A DNA stretch of 45,467 nucleotides, taken from assembly GCA_013822735.1 (NCBI GenBank), contig PNKZ01000033.1, positions 1 through 45,467 on the forward strand, read 5' to 3'. The position numbers and the translations under genes are program-made. Below are positions 1 to 9,250 of the stretch, piece by piece (the stretch's first letter is position 1; every line of letters starts with the position of its first letter). The notes beneath the pieces were generated by a model. It saw nothing but the letters and a program-made list of their open reading frames with translations, did not search any database and was not told the DNA's origin. The DNA is from Pirellula sp. (GTDB taxonomy: Bacteria; Planctomycetota; Planctomycetia; Pirellulales; PNKZ01).

Positions 1-17
1 AAAGAGTCTCTGCGGAC

Positions 18-34
18 GGCACACGGCGTGTGCC
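18..34. repeat. Short palindromic repeat, copy 1 (GGCACAC-N3-GTGTGCC)
   Basis: A 7-bp perfect stem with a 3-nt loop lies just past the 3' end of the minus-strand oxidoreductase gene. A second copy sits at 23528-23544. Read on the opposite strand, that copy shares the flanks too (GAC before the stem, T[GA]CAACTTT after it). This marks a dispersed intergenic repeat that may act as a terminator or REP-like element. Confidence 0.6.
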
Positions 35-128
35 TGCAACTTTCAAATTGCCAAAGATCACCCTGCACGGTAGCGAAACCGGCGGGCAATCTCCAGGCGA
101 TTTTTGGCCGGCCGCAAATGGAGAAAGT

Positions 129-1589
129 CTACAACTGCGCCGCGGTCGGCAGCACGAACGGTGCGCGGTATTCGCGACCGAGCAGCGCGTCGGCCGCCGA
201 GTTGTCGACGAACTTCTCATTCGCCGAGTCGATCTTCAAATTCGGGCCGAGCGTGAGCGGCGTTTTGGTCGTGTCGACCTCGTTCTCTTTCAGGTGCTCG
301 ACCATGCGCGCGAACGTGGCCCGCACTTCGTCGTGGAAGCCTGCTTCGCTGAGCCGGCTTTGAATGTCGGCCGTCGTGGTCGGTGCGCCGAGGCGGTGGG
401 AAATGTTGGCCACGTGGCAAAGCGCCGTCGATTGATGCCCCTTTAGAATTTCGGCCTTCAAATCGTCGGGGTTACGGCTTCGTACGGCGTCGATGAAGTT
501 GGCGAAGTGGTTCACGCCGGGGCCTTCGAACTTACGGACCAGCGTCCCGTCGGGCTCAAAAAGCGAGCCGTCGGCGATCAAACCTTCGCTGCCGTAAATC
601 ACGTAGCCGCTCTTAAACTTATCGCTGAACGGCGCCGACTTTAGTCCGCGCACTTCTTGAATGATCGTCGTGTCCCCGTACTTGTGTACGGTCATTTGCG
701 TGTTGGGCGTTTCGCCGGCGTCTTGGTAGCCGACGCGTCCGCCGATGCTCATCGCCGAGTCGCCGATGCCGTCGAGACGCAACAGCCAGCGGCAGATGTC
801 GACCATATGAATGTTATTGTTGCCGAGTTCGCCGTTGCCGGTATCCCAGACCCAATGCCAATCGTAATGCAGCTTCGCGCGCGTCGGCTTTTCATCCAGC
901 GCCGGGCCGAGCCAGAGATTGAAATCGCACTGCGGCGGCATTTCGCAAGGGCCGGGTCCGCCGCAGGAGCCGCGCTTGCCGTAGATAATCGTCCGCGCGA
1001 GCTTCACGTCGCCGAGTTTTCCCTCGCGCAAGTAGTCGGCCGCGCCATGCAGCGCGCCGACCGAGCGATTTTGCGTGCCGCCCTGACAGATGCGCTTGTA
1101 CTTCCGCGCGGCGTCGACCATCCGCCGCCCTTCGACGATGTTGTGGCAGACCGGCTTCTCGACGTAGGCGTCTTTGCCGGCTTGCATGGCCCACACCGCG
1201 GCGAGCGCGTGCCAATGATTCGGCGCGGCGATCGAGACGGTGTCGATTGATTTGTCGTCGTAGATTTTGCGCAGGTCTTGTACCACGGTCGGACGTTTGC
1301 CTTGCGCTTTCTCAACCGCGTCGGCCAATTGATTCGCGAGTTCGAGATCGGGATCGCAGACATACGCGAGATTCACGCCCGGCACGCGACCGAATTCCGC
1401 CGCGTGCACTTTGCCCCGAATCCGGCAACCGATCACTGCGTGTTGCAGCGTGTCGATCGGTGCGACCGGCTTCGCGCTGGTGCTCGGCGTTTCGGCGGCG
1501 AGCACGTTTGCAGCGCTCGCGGCCGTTGCCGCCGCGGCGGCGGCGAAGAGCGACTGTTCGAAGAAATCGCGGCGCGAAAGAGGGGACAT
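129..1589 (-). CDS. Tat-exported Gfo/Idh/MocA family oxidoreductase
   Basis: NAD(P)-dependent sugar-type dehydrogenase fold; substrate unknown. I chose the ATG at 1589, giving 486 residues; a GTG three codons upstream is possible. The N-terminus is a twin-arginine signal (SRRDFF, then an Ala-rich stretch), so the protein is probably exported to the periplasm already folded with its cofactor. After the signal come the Rossmann part with IAAPNHWHA, the family lysine motif (YVEKPVCHN) and the C-terminal alpha/beta part with the conserved histidine in NNNIHMVD. The family is greatly expanded in Planctomycetota and is linked to oxidation or epimerisation of sugars, including 3-keto-glycoside pathways. 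The substrate cannot be read from the sequence. It stands alone on the minus strand, divergent from the methyltransferase gene at 2068. Confidence 0.88.
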   Translation of the reverse strand: MSPLSRRDFFEQSLFAAAAAATAASAANVLAAETPSTSAKPVAPIDTLQHAVIGCRIRGKVHAAEFGRVPGVNLAYVCDPDLELANQLADAVEKAQGKRPTVVQDLRKIYDDKSIDTVSIAAPNHWHALAAVWAMQAGKDAYVEKPVCHNIVEGRRMVDAARKYKRICQGGTQNRSVGALHGAADYLREGKLGDVKLARTIIYGKRGSCGGPGPCEMPPQCDFNLWLGPALDEKPTRAKLHYDWHWVWDTGNGELGNNNIHMVDICRWLLRLDGIGDSAMSIGGRVGYQDAGETPNTQMTVHKYGDTTIIQEVRGLKSAPFSDKFKSGYVIYGSEGLIADGSLFEPDGTLVRKFEGPGVNHFANFIDAVRSRNPDDLKAEILKGHQSTALCHVANISHRLGAPTTTADIQSRLSEAGFHDEVRATFARMVEHLKENEVDTTKTPLTLGPNLKIDSANEKFVDNSAADALLGREYRAPFVLPTAAQL

Positions 1590-2067
1590 AGCGAGCACTC
1601 ACGAAAATGCAGGAAATCGAGGCAGGAAATAGGCGGGCGGAACGTCGCGAAAAATGAATTCACATTACGTCGCACCAAGATACACGTTCGCTGTGCACTC
1701 CGCCAGAAAGTTTATCGAAGCCGGAACTTCGGAAGATCTTACCGCTTGAGCATTACCCATTCGCGCTTCACCCCGCTCACGCGCAGGGGTTTGTCGCCGG
1801 ACCTTGCGGCGCAGTGAAAAGCTATCAGTTGGCGAAGCGCCGGCGGTTGTTTGCATCGCGCCGCGCGCGGCGTTGCATACTTCCACAAAGCGTGCGAAAC
1901 CGCGCCAAAAATTTGTAGATGTTACACGGCGCGCTCGTTAGGTTCGGACTTGTCCTCACGACACGGATGTCCCAAATGCGGCGCACAACGTCACGGCGGG
2001 CGAACAATCAACAGATTCTCCCCAAGCGGTTCACGTCGGAGGCGGAGCAGGAACGCTCCGTTTAATT
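1590..2067. other. Divergent intergenic region, no gene seen
   Basis: 478 bp between the divergent oxidoreductase and methyltransferase genes. Several short reading frames cross it but none has a recognisable protein pattern. It must contain the promoters of both flanking genes, but I see no strong -35/-10 pair or clear operator. A purine-rich GGAGGCGGAG at about 2038-2047 is rather far from the methyltransferase ATG to be a normal ribosome-binding site. Confidence 0.5.
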
Positions 2068-3078
2068 ATGTCGTTCGGTACGTTTGATTCGGCCGTCAGT
2101 CGCACGCACATCCACCCCGTCGATCCTCAGCTTTTAGTCCCGCCCCGGGCGGATGCGCTCTTCGGTCTTTACGATCAAGTCGCGACGACGCTCACCGGCG
2201 ACTTTGCCGAGCCCGCTAAGCAAGCGGCGCTCGACCAACTCTTCACCGGCCTGCGCGATCGCAAGTTGGCGATGGCGCCGACCGATTGGACGGCGCTCGT
2301 CGCCGCAAGCCGGCAACATCCGCTGATGCAACTCGTGCATCAGGACCCTTTCACGTATCGCGCCTTCAGCAAGCCGCGCGGCTACGCGGGCGACGCGGTG
2401 ATGATGGACTACATCTACGGCCGCGAAGAACATTGGGCGCCGCCGGAAGCGACCGATATCGGCCGAAGCGTGTTTCAATTCACCACCTCGGCTCCGGCCT
2501 CCGAAGGAGTGCGCGCTCGGCGCGCCTACATTTCGACGCGCATCGACCGGCTGGTTGAAGAGCGTCGCCATCCGCACATTCTGGCGATCGCCGCCGGACA
2601 CATGCGCGAGGCCGGCATGTCGGCGGCCGTGCGACGTCGCAAGACCGGACGTTACATTGCCCTGGATGCCGATGCCGAAAGCTTGCGCGAGGTCGAACGT
2701 TCCTACGCCAATTACGGCGTGGAAACGGTCACGGCGTCGTTTCGCCGCCTGCTGACCGACCCGCAGGGAATCGGCGAATTCGACTTCGTCTACTCGACCG
2801 GCCTGTTCGACTACCTCAACCAACGGACTGCCCGCCGTCTGGTGCTCGGCATGTTTCAGATGTTGCGGCCGGGGGGCAAACTGCTCGTCGCCAACTTCCT
2901 GCCGGGCGTGCGCGATATCGGCTACATGGAAACGTTCATGGATTGGCAGCTGATCTATCGTTCGCGGCGCGATATGGTCGACCTGACGATGGACATTCCG
3001 GAAGAAGAAGTGGAAGAAGTCCGCATCGTCTCGGAAGACTGTCGCAATATCGTCTTCTTGGAATTGCGGAAAACGTAG
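2068..3078 (+). CDS. Class I SAM-dependent methyltransferase, PhcB / 3-OH-PAME synthase-like family
   Basis: 336 residues. The N-terminal helical part carries KPRGYAGDA (102-110), a signature I associate with the methyltransferases annotated as extracellular-factor 3-hydroxypalmitic acid methyl ester biosynthesis proteins (PhcB-like). The C-terminal half is a class I Rossmann methyltransferase: motif I is ILAIAAGHMREA (171-182), the ribose-binding acidic residue lies in YIALDADAES (197-206), and LRPGG (266-270) is the post-IV motif. In Ralstonia, PhcB makes the fatty-acid methyl ester quorum signal 3-OH-PAME, and its gene neighbours a sensor kinase/regulator pair. Here the gene converges on a giant hybrid kinase. 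The methyltransferase fold is secure. The fatty-acid substrate is inferred from motif resemblance and neighbourhood. Confidence 0.8.
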   Translation: MSFGTFDSAVSRTHIHPVDPQLLVPPRADALFGLYDQVATTLTGDFAEPAKQAALDQLFTGLRDRKLAMAPTDWTALVAASRQHPLMQLVHQDPFTYRAFSKPRGYAGDAVMMDYIYGREEHWAPPEATDIGRSVFQFTTSAPASEGVRARRAYISTRIDRLVEERRHPHILAIAAGHMREAGMSAAVRRRKTGRYIALDADAESLREVERSYANYGVETVTASFRRLLTDPQGIGEFDFVYSTGLFDYLNQRTARRLVLGMFQMLRPGGKLLVANFLPGVRDIGYMETFMDWQLIYRSRRDMVDLTMDIPEEEVEEVRIVSEDCRNIVFLELRKT

Positions 3079-3088
3079 TACTGTTGCT

Positions 3089-3176
3089 AGGGTGGCTGGG
3101 GCAGAACGAAGTGATGCCCCAGGTTTGGTGCGTTCGAATCACTGGGGCATCGCTTGCGCTCTGCCCCAGCCACCCT
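3089..3176. repeat. Long inverted repeat between convergent genes (probable bidirectional terminator)
   Basis: Arms at 3089-3122 and 3142-3176 are near-identical inverted copies separated by about 19 bp. Each arm contains its own internal inverted repeat (CTGGGGCA / TGCCCCAG), so it can fold as one long hairpin or as two smaller ones. It fills the gap between the stops of the methyltransferase (+) and the giant kinase (-). The 31 bp at 3090-3120 recur exactly at 9167-9197. Confidence 0.8.
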
Positions 3177-3178
3177 TG

Positions 3179-6100
3179 CTAGACTCTCAACAATGCGTCG
3201 GCGTCTTTCGTCGTCGCCGCTTGCAAGGCCGCGAAGAGTTCTTCCGGCCAGATCGGCTTGGTGACGTAGCCGTCCATGCCTTGCGCCAGGCAGTGTTCGC
3301 GATAGCCTTCGACGGCGTGCGCCGTCATCGCGATGATCGGCAGATGTCGGCCCGTGCCGGCTTCGCGGCCGCGCCAAACGCGCGTCGCCTCGAGGCCGTC
3401 CATCTCCGGCATTTCGACGTCCATCAGGACGACGTCGAACGAGAACTGTTCGAGCGCGGCGAGGGCTTCAAGCCCGTTCTCCGCGGCGATCACTTGATGG
3501 TTGCCCATCTCGAGGAACCCGAGCGCCACTTCGCGATTGACGAAGCCGTCTTCCACCAGCAGGATGCGGAGCGGCCGCAGGTCGCCCGGCGTCGGGCGGT
3601 CGGCGGTTGGCGCCACAGCGCTCGGCGGCGCCACGGCGTCTAATAGCGCCGTGAGAAGTTCGGAGTGTTTGGCAGGCTTCGCCAACGACTGCGCGTTGCC
3701 GAGCGTGGTGAGCCCTTGTTGTGCGATGCGCTCGGAAATCGGCGCGAGCAATACGATGGGGCAGTGAGCGTACTGCGGCAGTTCGCGAATTTCCGCGGGG
3801 AGGAACCGCAGGTCTTCGTCGGCGAGCTCGGTGTCGAGCAGCAAAATTTCGAACGGTGTGCCCGACTCTCCGGCCAGCCGGCAGGCGTCGACCGCCGCTT
3901 GGGTGCAATCAACGGCCGTGGCCGGCAGTTCGTATTCCGCGGCCCAAGCCACGAGCGCGGCCCGTTGTGCCGGATTGTCTTCGGCGATGAGCACGCGCTT
4001 GCCGCGGAGTTGCGCCAGGCGATCGTCGGCGGCGAGTTCCGGCTTCGTCGACGCTGCAAATTGCGCGGTGAAGTGGAACGTACTGCCGTAGCCCGGCGTG
4101 CTTTCGACCCAGATCCTGCCTCCCATCAGCTCGACGAGTTCGGCCGAGATCGAAAGGCCCAGGCCGGTGCCGCCGTATTGGCGCGTGGTCGAGCTATCGG
4201 CTTGTTGGAACTTCTCGAAGATCGCTTGTTGCTTGTCGGCCGGAATGCCGATGCCGGTATCGCGCACGGCGAAATGGAGCCGCACGTGGTCGGCCGTTTG
4301 TTCTTCGACTTCGACGCCGACCTCGATCTCGCCTCGTTCGGTGAACTTGACGGAGTTGCCGACCAGATTGATGACCACCTGCCGAAGCCGGCCGGGATCG
4401 CCGAGCAATTGCCGCGGCACGTTGCTCGCGACCGACTGCACGAGTTCGAGCCCCTTCTTCGCCGCGTCGCCGGCCCGAATTTGCAGAGCGTCGCCGACGA
4501 CGTCGCGGAGATCGAGCGGCACGGATTCGAGCTCCATTTTGCCGGCCTCGATCTTGGAGAAATCTAAGAGATCGTTCAGCAAGCGGAGCAAACCGGCGGC
4601 CGATTGTTTGACCAGCCCGAGCCGGCTTTGTTGTTGCGAGTTGAGCGGACCGGCGAGCGTGAGCTCGGTCATGCCGATGATGCCGTTCATCGGCGTACGA
4701 ATCTCGTGGCTGACCATCGCCAAGAATTGGCTCTTGGCCTGGCTCGCCGCTTCAGCCGCGGCGGTTCGTTCGGCGACGCGCGCTTCGAGCGTCAGGTTCA
4801 GGTCTTGCAGCTGTTGGAAGCCGTCGGAGTTTTCCAAGGCTGCGCCGCCGAGTGTGGCGACGAATTCCGCGAGCCGCTTTTCGTCGTCTCCGAACAGATT
4901 GCGTAAGTTGCGATGGAGCACATAGAGGCAAGCGACGATACGGCCCCGGACGAACACCGGCGTGCAAACGGCCGAAGCCTCGGCGTCGCCGGCCTGTTCC
5001 GCTTCCTCCCGCGCAAAGTCGTCCGTGGAGACCGCCGCGCGGCCGGTGCGCAGCGCATGGTCGGCCAGCGCGCGTCGAACGTCGCTCGGCAGCCGCGCTC
5101 CGGGATGCAGCGCGTAGCCTGGTTCGGTGGCGACCACTTCGCGGAGCACGTAGCACGTTTCGCCGCGCAAGAGTCGCACGGCCGCTTGGCGCATTTCTTC
5201 GACGATCGTTTGTTCCGACAACGCCGAAGCGATGCGCCGGCCGGCGTCGAGCACCGTATCGAATCGATCGGCGAGCGACAACGTCGCGCGGCCGGCCGAG
5301 GCCCCGTCTCCCAGCGCCGCGGCCTTGGCGGCGAGTTCCAAGGTTTGCACTTCGGCGGCCGCCGCTTCCGCGGCCCGCGTCGCACCTTCTTGGCCGAGTT
5401 CGGCGGCCGTTTGCCAAAGCACGCGGCGCGACAGGGCCAGCTCGTAGCGAGCCCCCTGCCGCTGCGCAACGGCGATGCTGCGACGGAAGAGCCGCATGCC
5501 GCGGCCGACCTTGCCTTGGCGGACGGCGGCCAAGCCGAGCTCGCGCAAAGCGTGCGGCAGATCATTCTGAAAGCGCCAGGCCAAGCGCACGGCGCGGCGT
5601 GCCGCACGTTGCGCCGCGCTCAGCATCGCGCGGCGGCGATCCGGCAGGTTGCCTTGGTAGCGCTCCCAGCGGAGCCGGAGCGCCGTGGCGAGCCAAGCAA
5701 GATTCGGAGCGACGTACGCGTTGACGACGCCGGCCTTGCGGGCGATGCGCAGCGCGTCGTCGAACATCTTCGCGGCGTCGTCGATCTGGTCGGCGCCGAG
5801 CAAGCGTACGCCGGCGCCGAGCATGGTTTGCGCCGCCCCTTGAGCGTCGTTGCGTTTGCGCTCCACTTCGACGTCGACGATCGCGCGCGGCAAGTTGCCC
5901 AGCGCGGCACGGGCCCACACGTCGAGGCTGATACCCGAGGCTTGTTCGTCGCCGAGCTTCAAGCCCGATTCGTAGTTGCGGCGGGCGAGTTGAATGGCGC
6001 CGGGGAGATCGCCGAGCCGGTACAACGCCGCGGCCACTTGGTAGCGGGCGATGTGTACTTCCCAAAAGTCTCCCATCCGTTCGAGAAGCCGCACTCCTTC

Positions 6101-9043
6101 GCGGCCCTTCTCCACGCATTCGGCGAACTTCGAGCCGGCGTACAGCACGATACCGTGATAGGCGAGCGATTGCCCTTGGCCCCACATGTCGCCGAGCGCT
6201 TTGCGAATCTCAAACGATTTCTGCGCGTAGGCCGCGCCCCGACTGAAGTACGGCACCAGCGTCATGGCCGGCGCATGTTCGGAGTACGATTGCGCGAGTT
6301 CGAGCGTCGGCTGATAGCGCTCGCCGAGGTTCATGCCGCGCAAGTGCGTCCAAAGCACGTGCACCTTGCTGCGGAGAAACCAATAACCGTGAGCGAGCCT
6401 GCTGAAGAGCCGCCAGCTGAGGCGTTCCGCTTCGTCGGGCTTTTGGCGACGACGACCGACGAACCAGCGCGGCGCGAGCGTGTGTAAAACCTGCACGCAC
6501 ACTTCCCACAAGAACAGCACGCCCAGCATCGCGGCCCGGCGCGGCACGTAGCGGCCGAGCAGCCGGAGCGCTTCTTCGAACGATTCGACGGCCCGTTCGA
6601 TGTCGCCCCGCTTGAAGGCCAGCTCGCCGAGCTTGCCGCGGATCTCCGCTTCGGCGAAGTTTCCTTCCGCGAGTAGGGCGGCTTGCTCGAACAGTTCGGC
6701 CGACGCGGCGTAATTGCCGCGGAGCATGAGCACGTCGCCGTGACCTTGCAGCACGCGGTAACGGGTGTCGGTGTTCGCGCCGAGCGTCCCCCGTTGGGCG
6801 ATTTGATATTGCTGTTCTGCCACTTCCAGTGCGTGCCGCGCTCGGGCTTGTTCCGCGGCGTCGAGGGCATACGGGAGCGCTTGCTCGTGTTCCTCGGCGG
6901 CGTCGAAGTGGTAGGCGAGTTCGAAAGGATTGTGATTTCCCTGCACGCGCAGATGCAAAGCGGCGCGAAGATGCAGCCGTTTACGCTCCTCTTCGCCCAG
7001 GCGCGCCAGCAACGTCTCGCGAATCTTGTCGTGCACAAACACGCACCGCGCTCCGTCGGAACGCATCCACAGCAGATGGCGTTCGCGGGCCAGGTCGCGT
7101 AGTTCGAGAGTGGCGTGCGAGCCTTGGCCGGAAAGTTCGACGGCCGATTGCCAGTGGAACTCTTTGCCGAGCACGGCGCCGGCCGCCAAGAGCTGGGCGG
7201 CGCGCGGCGGGAGCAAATTGATACGATGCGCGAGGAACGACGCGGCATGTTGCGACGACTGCAGATCGGCGACGGCCAAACGCTCGACGCGCCAACCGTC
7301 CGCTTCCGGCACCAGCGCTTGCGATTCGACGAGCCCTCGCAACACGGCCGAGGCCATAAACGGGCTGCCGTCGGCCATCGCGACCACGGCCTGCACGACG
7401 TCGTCGGGGAGCGGGCCGGCCATCGATTCGACGAGGCGCCGCAGATCGTCGGCCGAGAACTTCGCGAGCTTTAATTGCAGCGCGCCGCGCAACGTCCGCA
7501 GCGGGCTTTCGGCCGACACTTCTTCGGTGCGATAGGCGGAAACGAGCGAAACGACGCTGCCCGGCGTGCGGCGCTCCTCCTGCGCGGCCGACCATTCGAC
7601 GATGAGTTTCACCGCCGATTCATCGGCCCACTGGCAATCGTCGAGCACGACGAGCGCCGGACGGCCGAGGGCTCCCAAGGCATCGATCAGGTGGACGAGC
7701 GCTTGCACGCTACGTGCTTCGGCGAACGCTTCCGGTCCGAGATCTTCGGTCGACGTGCAGCCGAGCGCCGCGGCGAGTTGCGGCAATACGGAAGCGACGA
7801 TACTCGCCCGATCGGCCAGTTGCGCGCGCAGACGAACGCCGAGTTCCGGATCGCCGGCGATGGCGGCGAGTATTTCTTGCACGACGCCGTCGAGCACTTG
7901 AAACGGTCGCAGACCGATTTCGCTCGTGCCGGTACCGCGCAACACCCAGACCCCTTGGCAACGCGCGCGCTGCGTCAATTCGTCGAGCAAGCGCGATTTT
8001 CCGCCGCCGGATTCCGTTTCGACGACGATCACGGCGCCGCGCCCGAGGCGGAGATTCTTGAGCTGCACGTCGAGTTGTTCGAGTTCGCGCGTCCGGCCGA
8101 CGAACGCCGGTTCGGTGAGCGTGCGACGACGGTCGGAAAGACCGACGACGAATTGCGGATCGCAATTCCCCTGCTCCAGCGACGTTTGGATCATCGCCAG
8201 ATCGGCCAGCACCGCCGCCGCCGATTGGTAGCGATCGCGCGGATCTTTGCGAAGCAAACGCTGCACGACTTCGTCGAGCGCGCGCGGCACTTCCAGGCCC
8301 AGGCTGCGGAGCTTCGGGATGTGCGCCGTCATGTGCTTGAGCAGCACCGAGCCGACGGTCGATCCTTCATACGGCGGACGGCCGGAGAGAATTTCGAAGA
8401 AGAGCGCCCCGGCCGAGTAAAGATCGGCCGGAATGCCGACGTCGCAATCGAGCGAGCCGGATTGCTCCGGCGACAGGTACAACACTTCGGCGACCGAGCG
8501 CCGTACGACGTCCGCTTCGTTCGTGGTCGGCGCCATCAAGCCGAAGTCGGTCAGTACGGCGGCGGAAGCGTTCGCATCGTCCGGAACGATGAGGTTTGCC
8601 GGGCGCAAATTGCGGCAGAGAATGCGACGCCGGTGCAACTCATCGAGAGCCGCGAAGAGCGCGCGACCGAGCGCCAGCGCATGGTCCAAAGCAGGATGAG
8701 TTTCGGGCGTGCAAACCAAGGGCGTGCCCACGACATAGGGGCGAACCCAAAAGAGCAGATCATCGACACGGCCTAGCTCCAGTAAAGGCGCGAGGCCGGC
8801 ATGCGAAAGATCTTGCAGGATCGACGCTTCGTGAACGAGCCGTGCGTGGAGCAGTCCGGCTTCGGGAGTGGAGAGCGTGCGAACGACGACGTCGCCGTGT
8901 GCGGCGTCGTGCGCAAGATACGAAGCGCGCGGGCCGGCGGTTTGCAGCAAGCGGCGAACGTAATAGCGTCCGACGAACGGCACATCGCTGCGCAGAATCG
9001 GCGCAGCGGTGTCGTGCTTCGATGGATCGTGCGCGTTGTGCAT
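3179..9043 (-). CDS. Giant hybrid: (pseudo)Ser/Thr kinase - AAA ATPase - TPR - GAF - histidine kinase - REC - REC
   Basis: 1954 residues, likely cytoplasmic, with no membrane segment. Order: protein-kinase fold (about 25-290); AAA_16 ATPase opening with FVGRTRELEQL (Walker A ESGGGKS near 344-350, Walker B LVVLDD 463-468); helical TPR-like region (about 690-1190); GAF (about 1235-1400); HisKA with H1446 in SHEIRTPMNG; HATPase (N box about 1559-1563, then DTGIGIP and GTGLGLS); receiver 1 with D1737; receiver 2 with D1875 in MDVEMPEMDG. This matches the known trifunctional kinase/ATPase/sensor-kinase architecture, with two added receivers. The Ser/Thr kinase part is degenerate: R55 in place of the VAIK lysine, C143-R144-N145 in place of HRD, and no glycine loop; DFG (166-168) and SPE (191-193) remain. 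It is therefore probably a ligand-sensing pseudokinase. Histidine-kinase and receiver catalytic residues look intact. It probably works with the Hpt and HD-GYP proteins encoded upstream. Confidence 0.93.
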   Translation of the reverse strand: MHNAHDPSKHDTAAPILRSDVPFVGRYYVRRLLQTAGPRASYLAHDAAHGDVVVRTLSTPEAGLLHARLVHEASILQDLSHAGLAPLLELGRVDDLLFWVRPYVVGTPLVCTPETHPALDHALALGRALFAALDELHRRRILCRNLRPANLIVPDDANASAAVLTDFGLMAPTTNEADVVRRSVAEVLYLSPEQSGSLDCDVGIPADLYSAGALFFEILSGRPPYEGSTVGSVLLKHMTAHIPKLRSLGLEVPRALDEVVQRLLRKDPRDRYQSAAAVLADLAMIQTSLEQGNCDPQFVVGLSDRRRTLTEPAFVGRTRELEQLDVQLKNLRLGRGAVIVVETESGGGKSRLLDELTQRARCQGVWVLRGTGTSEIGLRPFQVLDGVVQEILAAIAGDPELGVRLRAQLADRASIVASVLPQLAAALGCTSTEDLGPEAFAEARSVQALVHLIDALGALGRPALVVLDDCQWADESAVKLIVEWSAAQEERRTPGSVVSLVSAYRTEEVSAESPLRTLRGALQLKLAKFSADDLRRLVESMAGPLPDDVVQAVVAMADGSPFMASAVLRGLVESQALVPEADGWRVERLAVADLQSSQHAASFLAHRINLLPPRAAQLLAAGAVLGKEFHWQSAVELSGQGSHATLELRDLARERHLLWMRSDGARCVFVHDKIRETLLARLGEEERKRLHLRAALHLRVQGNHNPFELAYHFDAAEEHEQALPYALDAAEQARARHALEVAEQQYQIAQRGTLGANTDTRYRVLQGHGDVLMLRGNYAASAELFEQAALLAEGNFAEAEIRGKLGELAFKRGDIERAVESFEEALRLLGRYVPRRAAMLGVLFLWEVCVQVLHTLAPRWFVGRRRQKPDEAERLSWRLFSRLAHGYWFLRSKVHVLWTHLRGMNLGERYQPTLELAQSYSEHAPAMTLVPYFSRGAAYAQKSFEIRKALGDMWGQGQSLAYHGIVLYAGSKFAECVEKGREGVRLLERMGDFWEVHIARYQVAAALYRLGDLPGAIQLARRNYESGLKLGDEQASGISLDVWARAALGNLPRAIVDVEVERKRNDAQGAAQTMLGAGVRLLGADQIDDAAKMFDDALRIARKAGVVNAYVAPNLAWLATALRLRWERYQGNLPDRRRAMLSAAQRAARRAVRLAWRFQNDLPHALRELGLAAVRQGKVGRGMRLFRRSIAVAQRQGARYELALSRRVLWQTAAELGQEGATRAAEAAAAEVQTLELAAKAAALGDGASAGRATLSLADRFDTVLDAGRRIASALSEQTIVEEMRQAAVRLLRGETCYVLREVVATEPGYALHPGARLPSDVRRALADHALRTGRAAVSTDDFAREEAEQAGDAEASAVCTPVFVRGRIVACLYVLHRNLRNLFGDDEKRLAEFVATLGGAALENSDGFQQLQDLNLTLEARVAERTAAAEAASQAKSQFLAMVSHEIRTPMNGIIGMTELTLAGPLNSQQQSRLGLVKQSAAGLLRLLNDLLDFSKIEAGKMELESVPLDLRDVVGDALQIRAGDAAKKGLELVQSVASNVPRQLLGDPGRLRQVVINLVGNSVKFTERGEIEVGVEVEEQTADHVRLHFAVRDTGIGIPADKQQAIFEKFQQADSSTTRQYGGTGLGLSISAELVELMGGRIWVESTPGYGSTFHFTAQFAASTKPELAADDRLAQLRGKRVLIAEDNPAQRAALVAWAAEYELPATAVDCTQAAVDACRLAGESGTPFEILLLDTELADEDLRFLPAEIRELPQYAHCPIVLLAPISERIAQQGLTTLGNAQSLAKPAKHSELLTALLDAVAPPSAVAPTADRPTPGDLRPLRILLVEDGFVNREVALGFLEMGNHQVIAAENGLEALAALEQFSFDVVLMDVEMPEMDGLEATRVWRGREAGTGRHLPIIAMTAHAVEGYREHCLAQGMDGYVTKPIWPEELFAALQAATTKDADALLRV

Positions 9044-9064
9044 GCTCGCCTGCCCCGAAAGTGC

Positions 9065-9089
9065 GAGAAAAACCCTACGGAAACGTAGG
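9065..9089 (-). terminator. Terminator-like hairpin in the leader of the giant kinase gene
   Basis: On the minus strand a perfect 6-bp stem (CCTACG / CGTAGG, loop TTTC; plus-strand 9074-9089) is followed directly by GTTTTTC. This is the shape of a small intrinsic terminator. It ends about 20 nt before the kinase ATG at 9043, so it could end HD-GYP transcription or attenuate kinase expression. The stem is short, so confidence is modest. Confidence 0.4.
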
Positions 9090-9166
9090 TTAGGGCTTGC
9101 GCGAAGGGGGAGAATTCGCCGCGGAGCGGGAGAGCGCAGATTCCCCGTCGTGGACGAGGGAGCGGC

Positions 9167-9221
9167 GGGTGGCTGGGGCAGAACGAAGTGATGCCCCGGT
9201 AGACGGGGGCTCCAGCCCCCG
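9167..9221. repeat. Dispersed repeat (31 bp identical to 3090-3120) plus a GC-rich hairpin
   Basis: Bases 9167-9197 repeat 3090-3120 exactly. Bases 9204-9221 form a second hairpin with a perfect 8-bp stem (CGGGGGCT / AGCCCCCG) around CC. Both lie just downstream of the HD-GYP stop codon on the minus strand, where they could act as a terminator. Confidence 0.65.
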
Positions 9222-9250
9222 GCACCCGCAGCACTTTCGTGAAACGCAGG

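Noticed and set aside
3125-3145. tRNA-like GTTCGAATC T-loop box
   Set aside because: It lies in the loop of the inverted repeat; no acceptor, D or anticodon stems fit around it.
4913-6487. 524-codon plus-strand frame inside the giant kinase gene
   Set aside because: Antisense shadow of the TPR/GAF region; Arg- and His-rich, no domain pattern.
7475-8776. 433-codon plus-strand frame
   Set aside because: Shadow of the AAA and kinase domains of the giant hybrid on the other strand.
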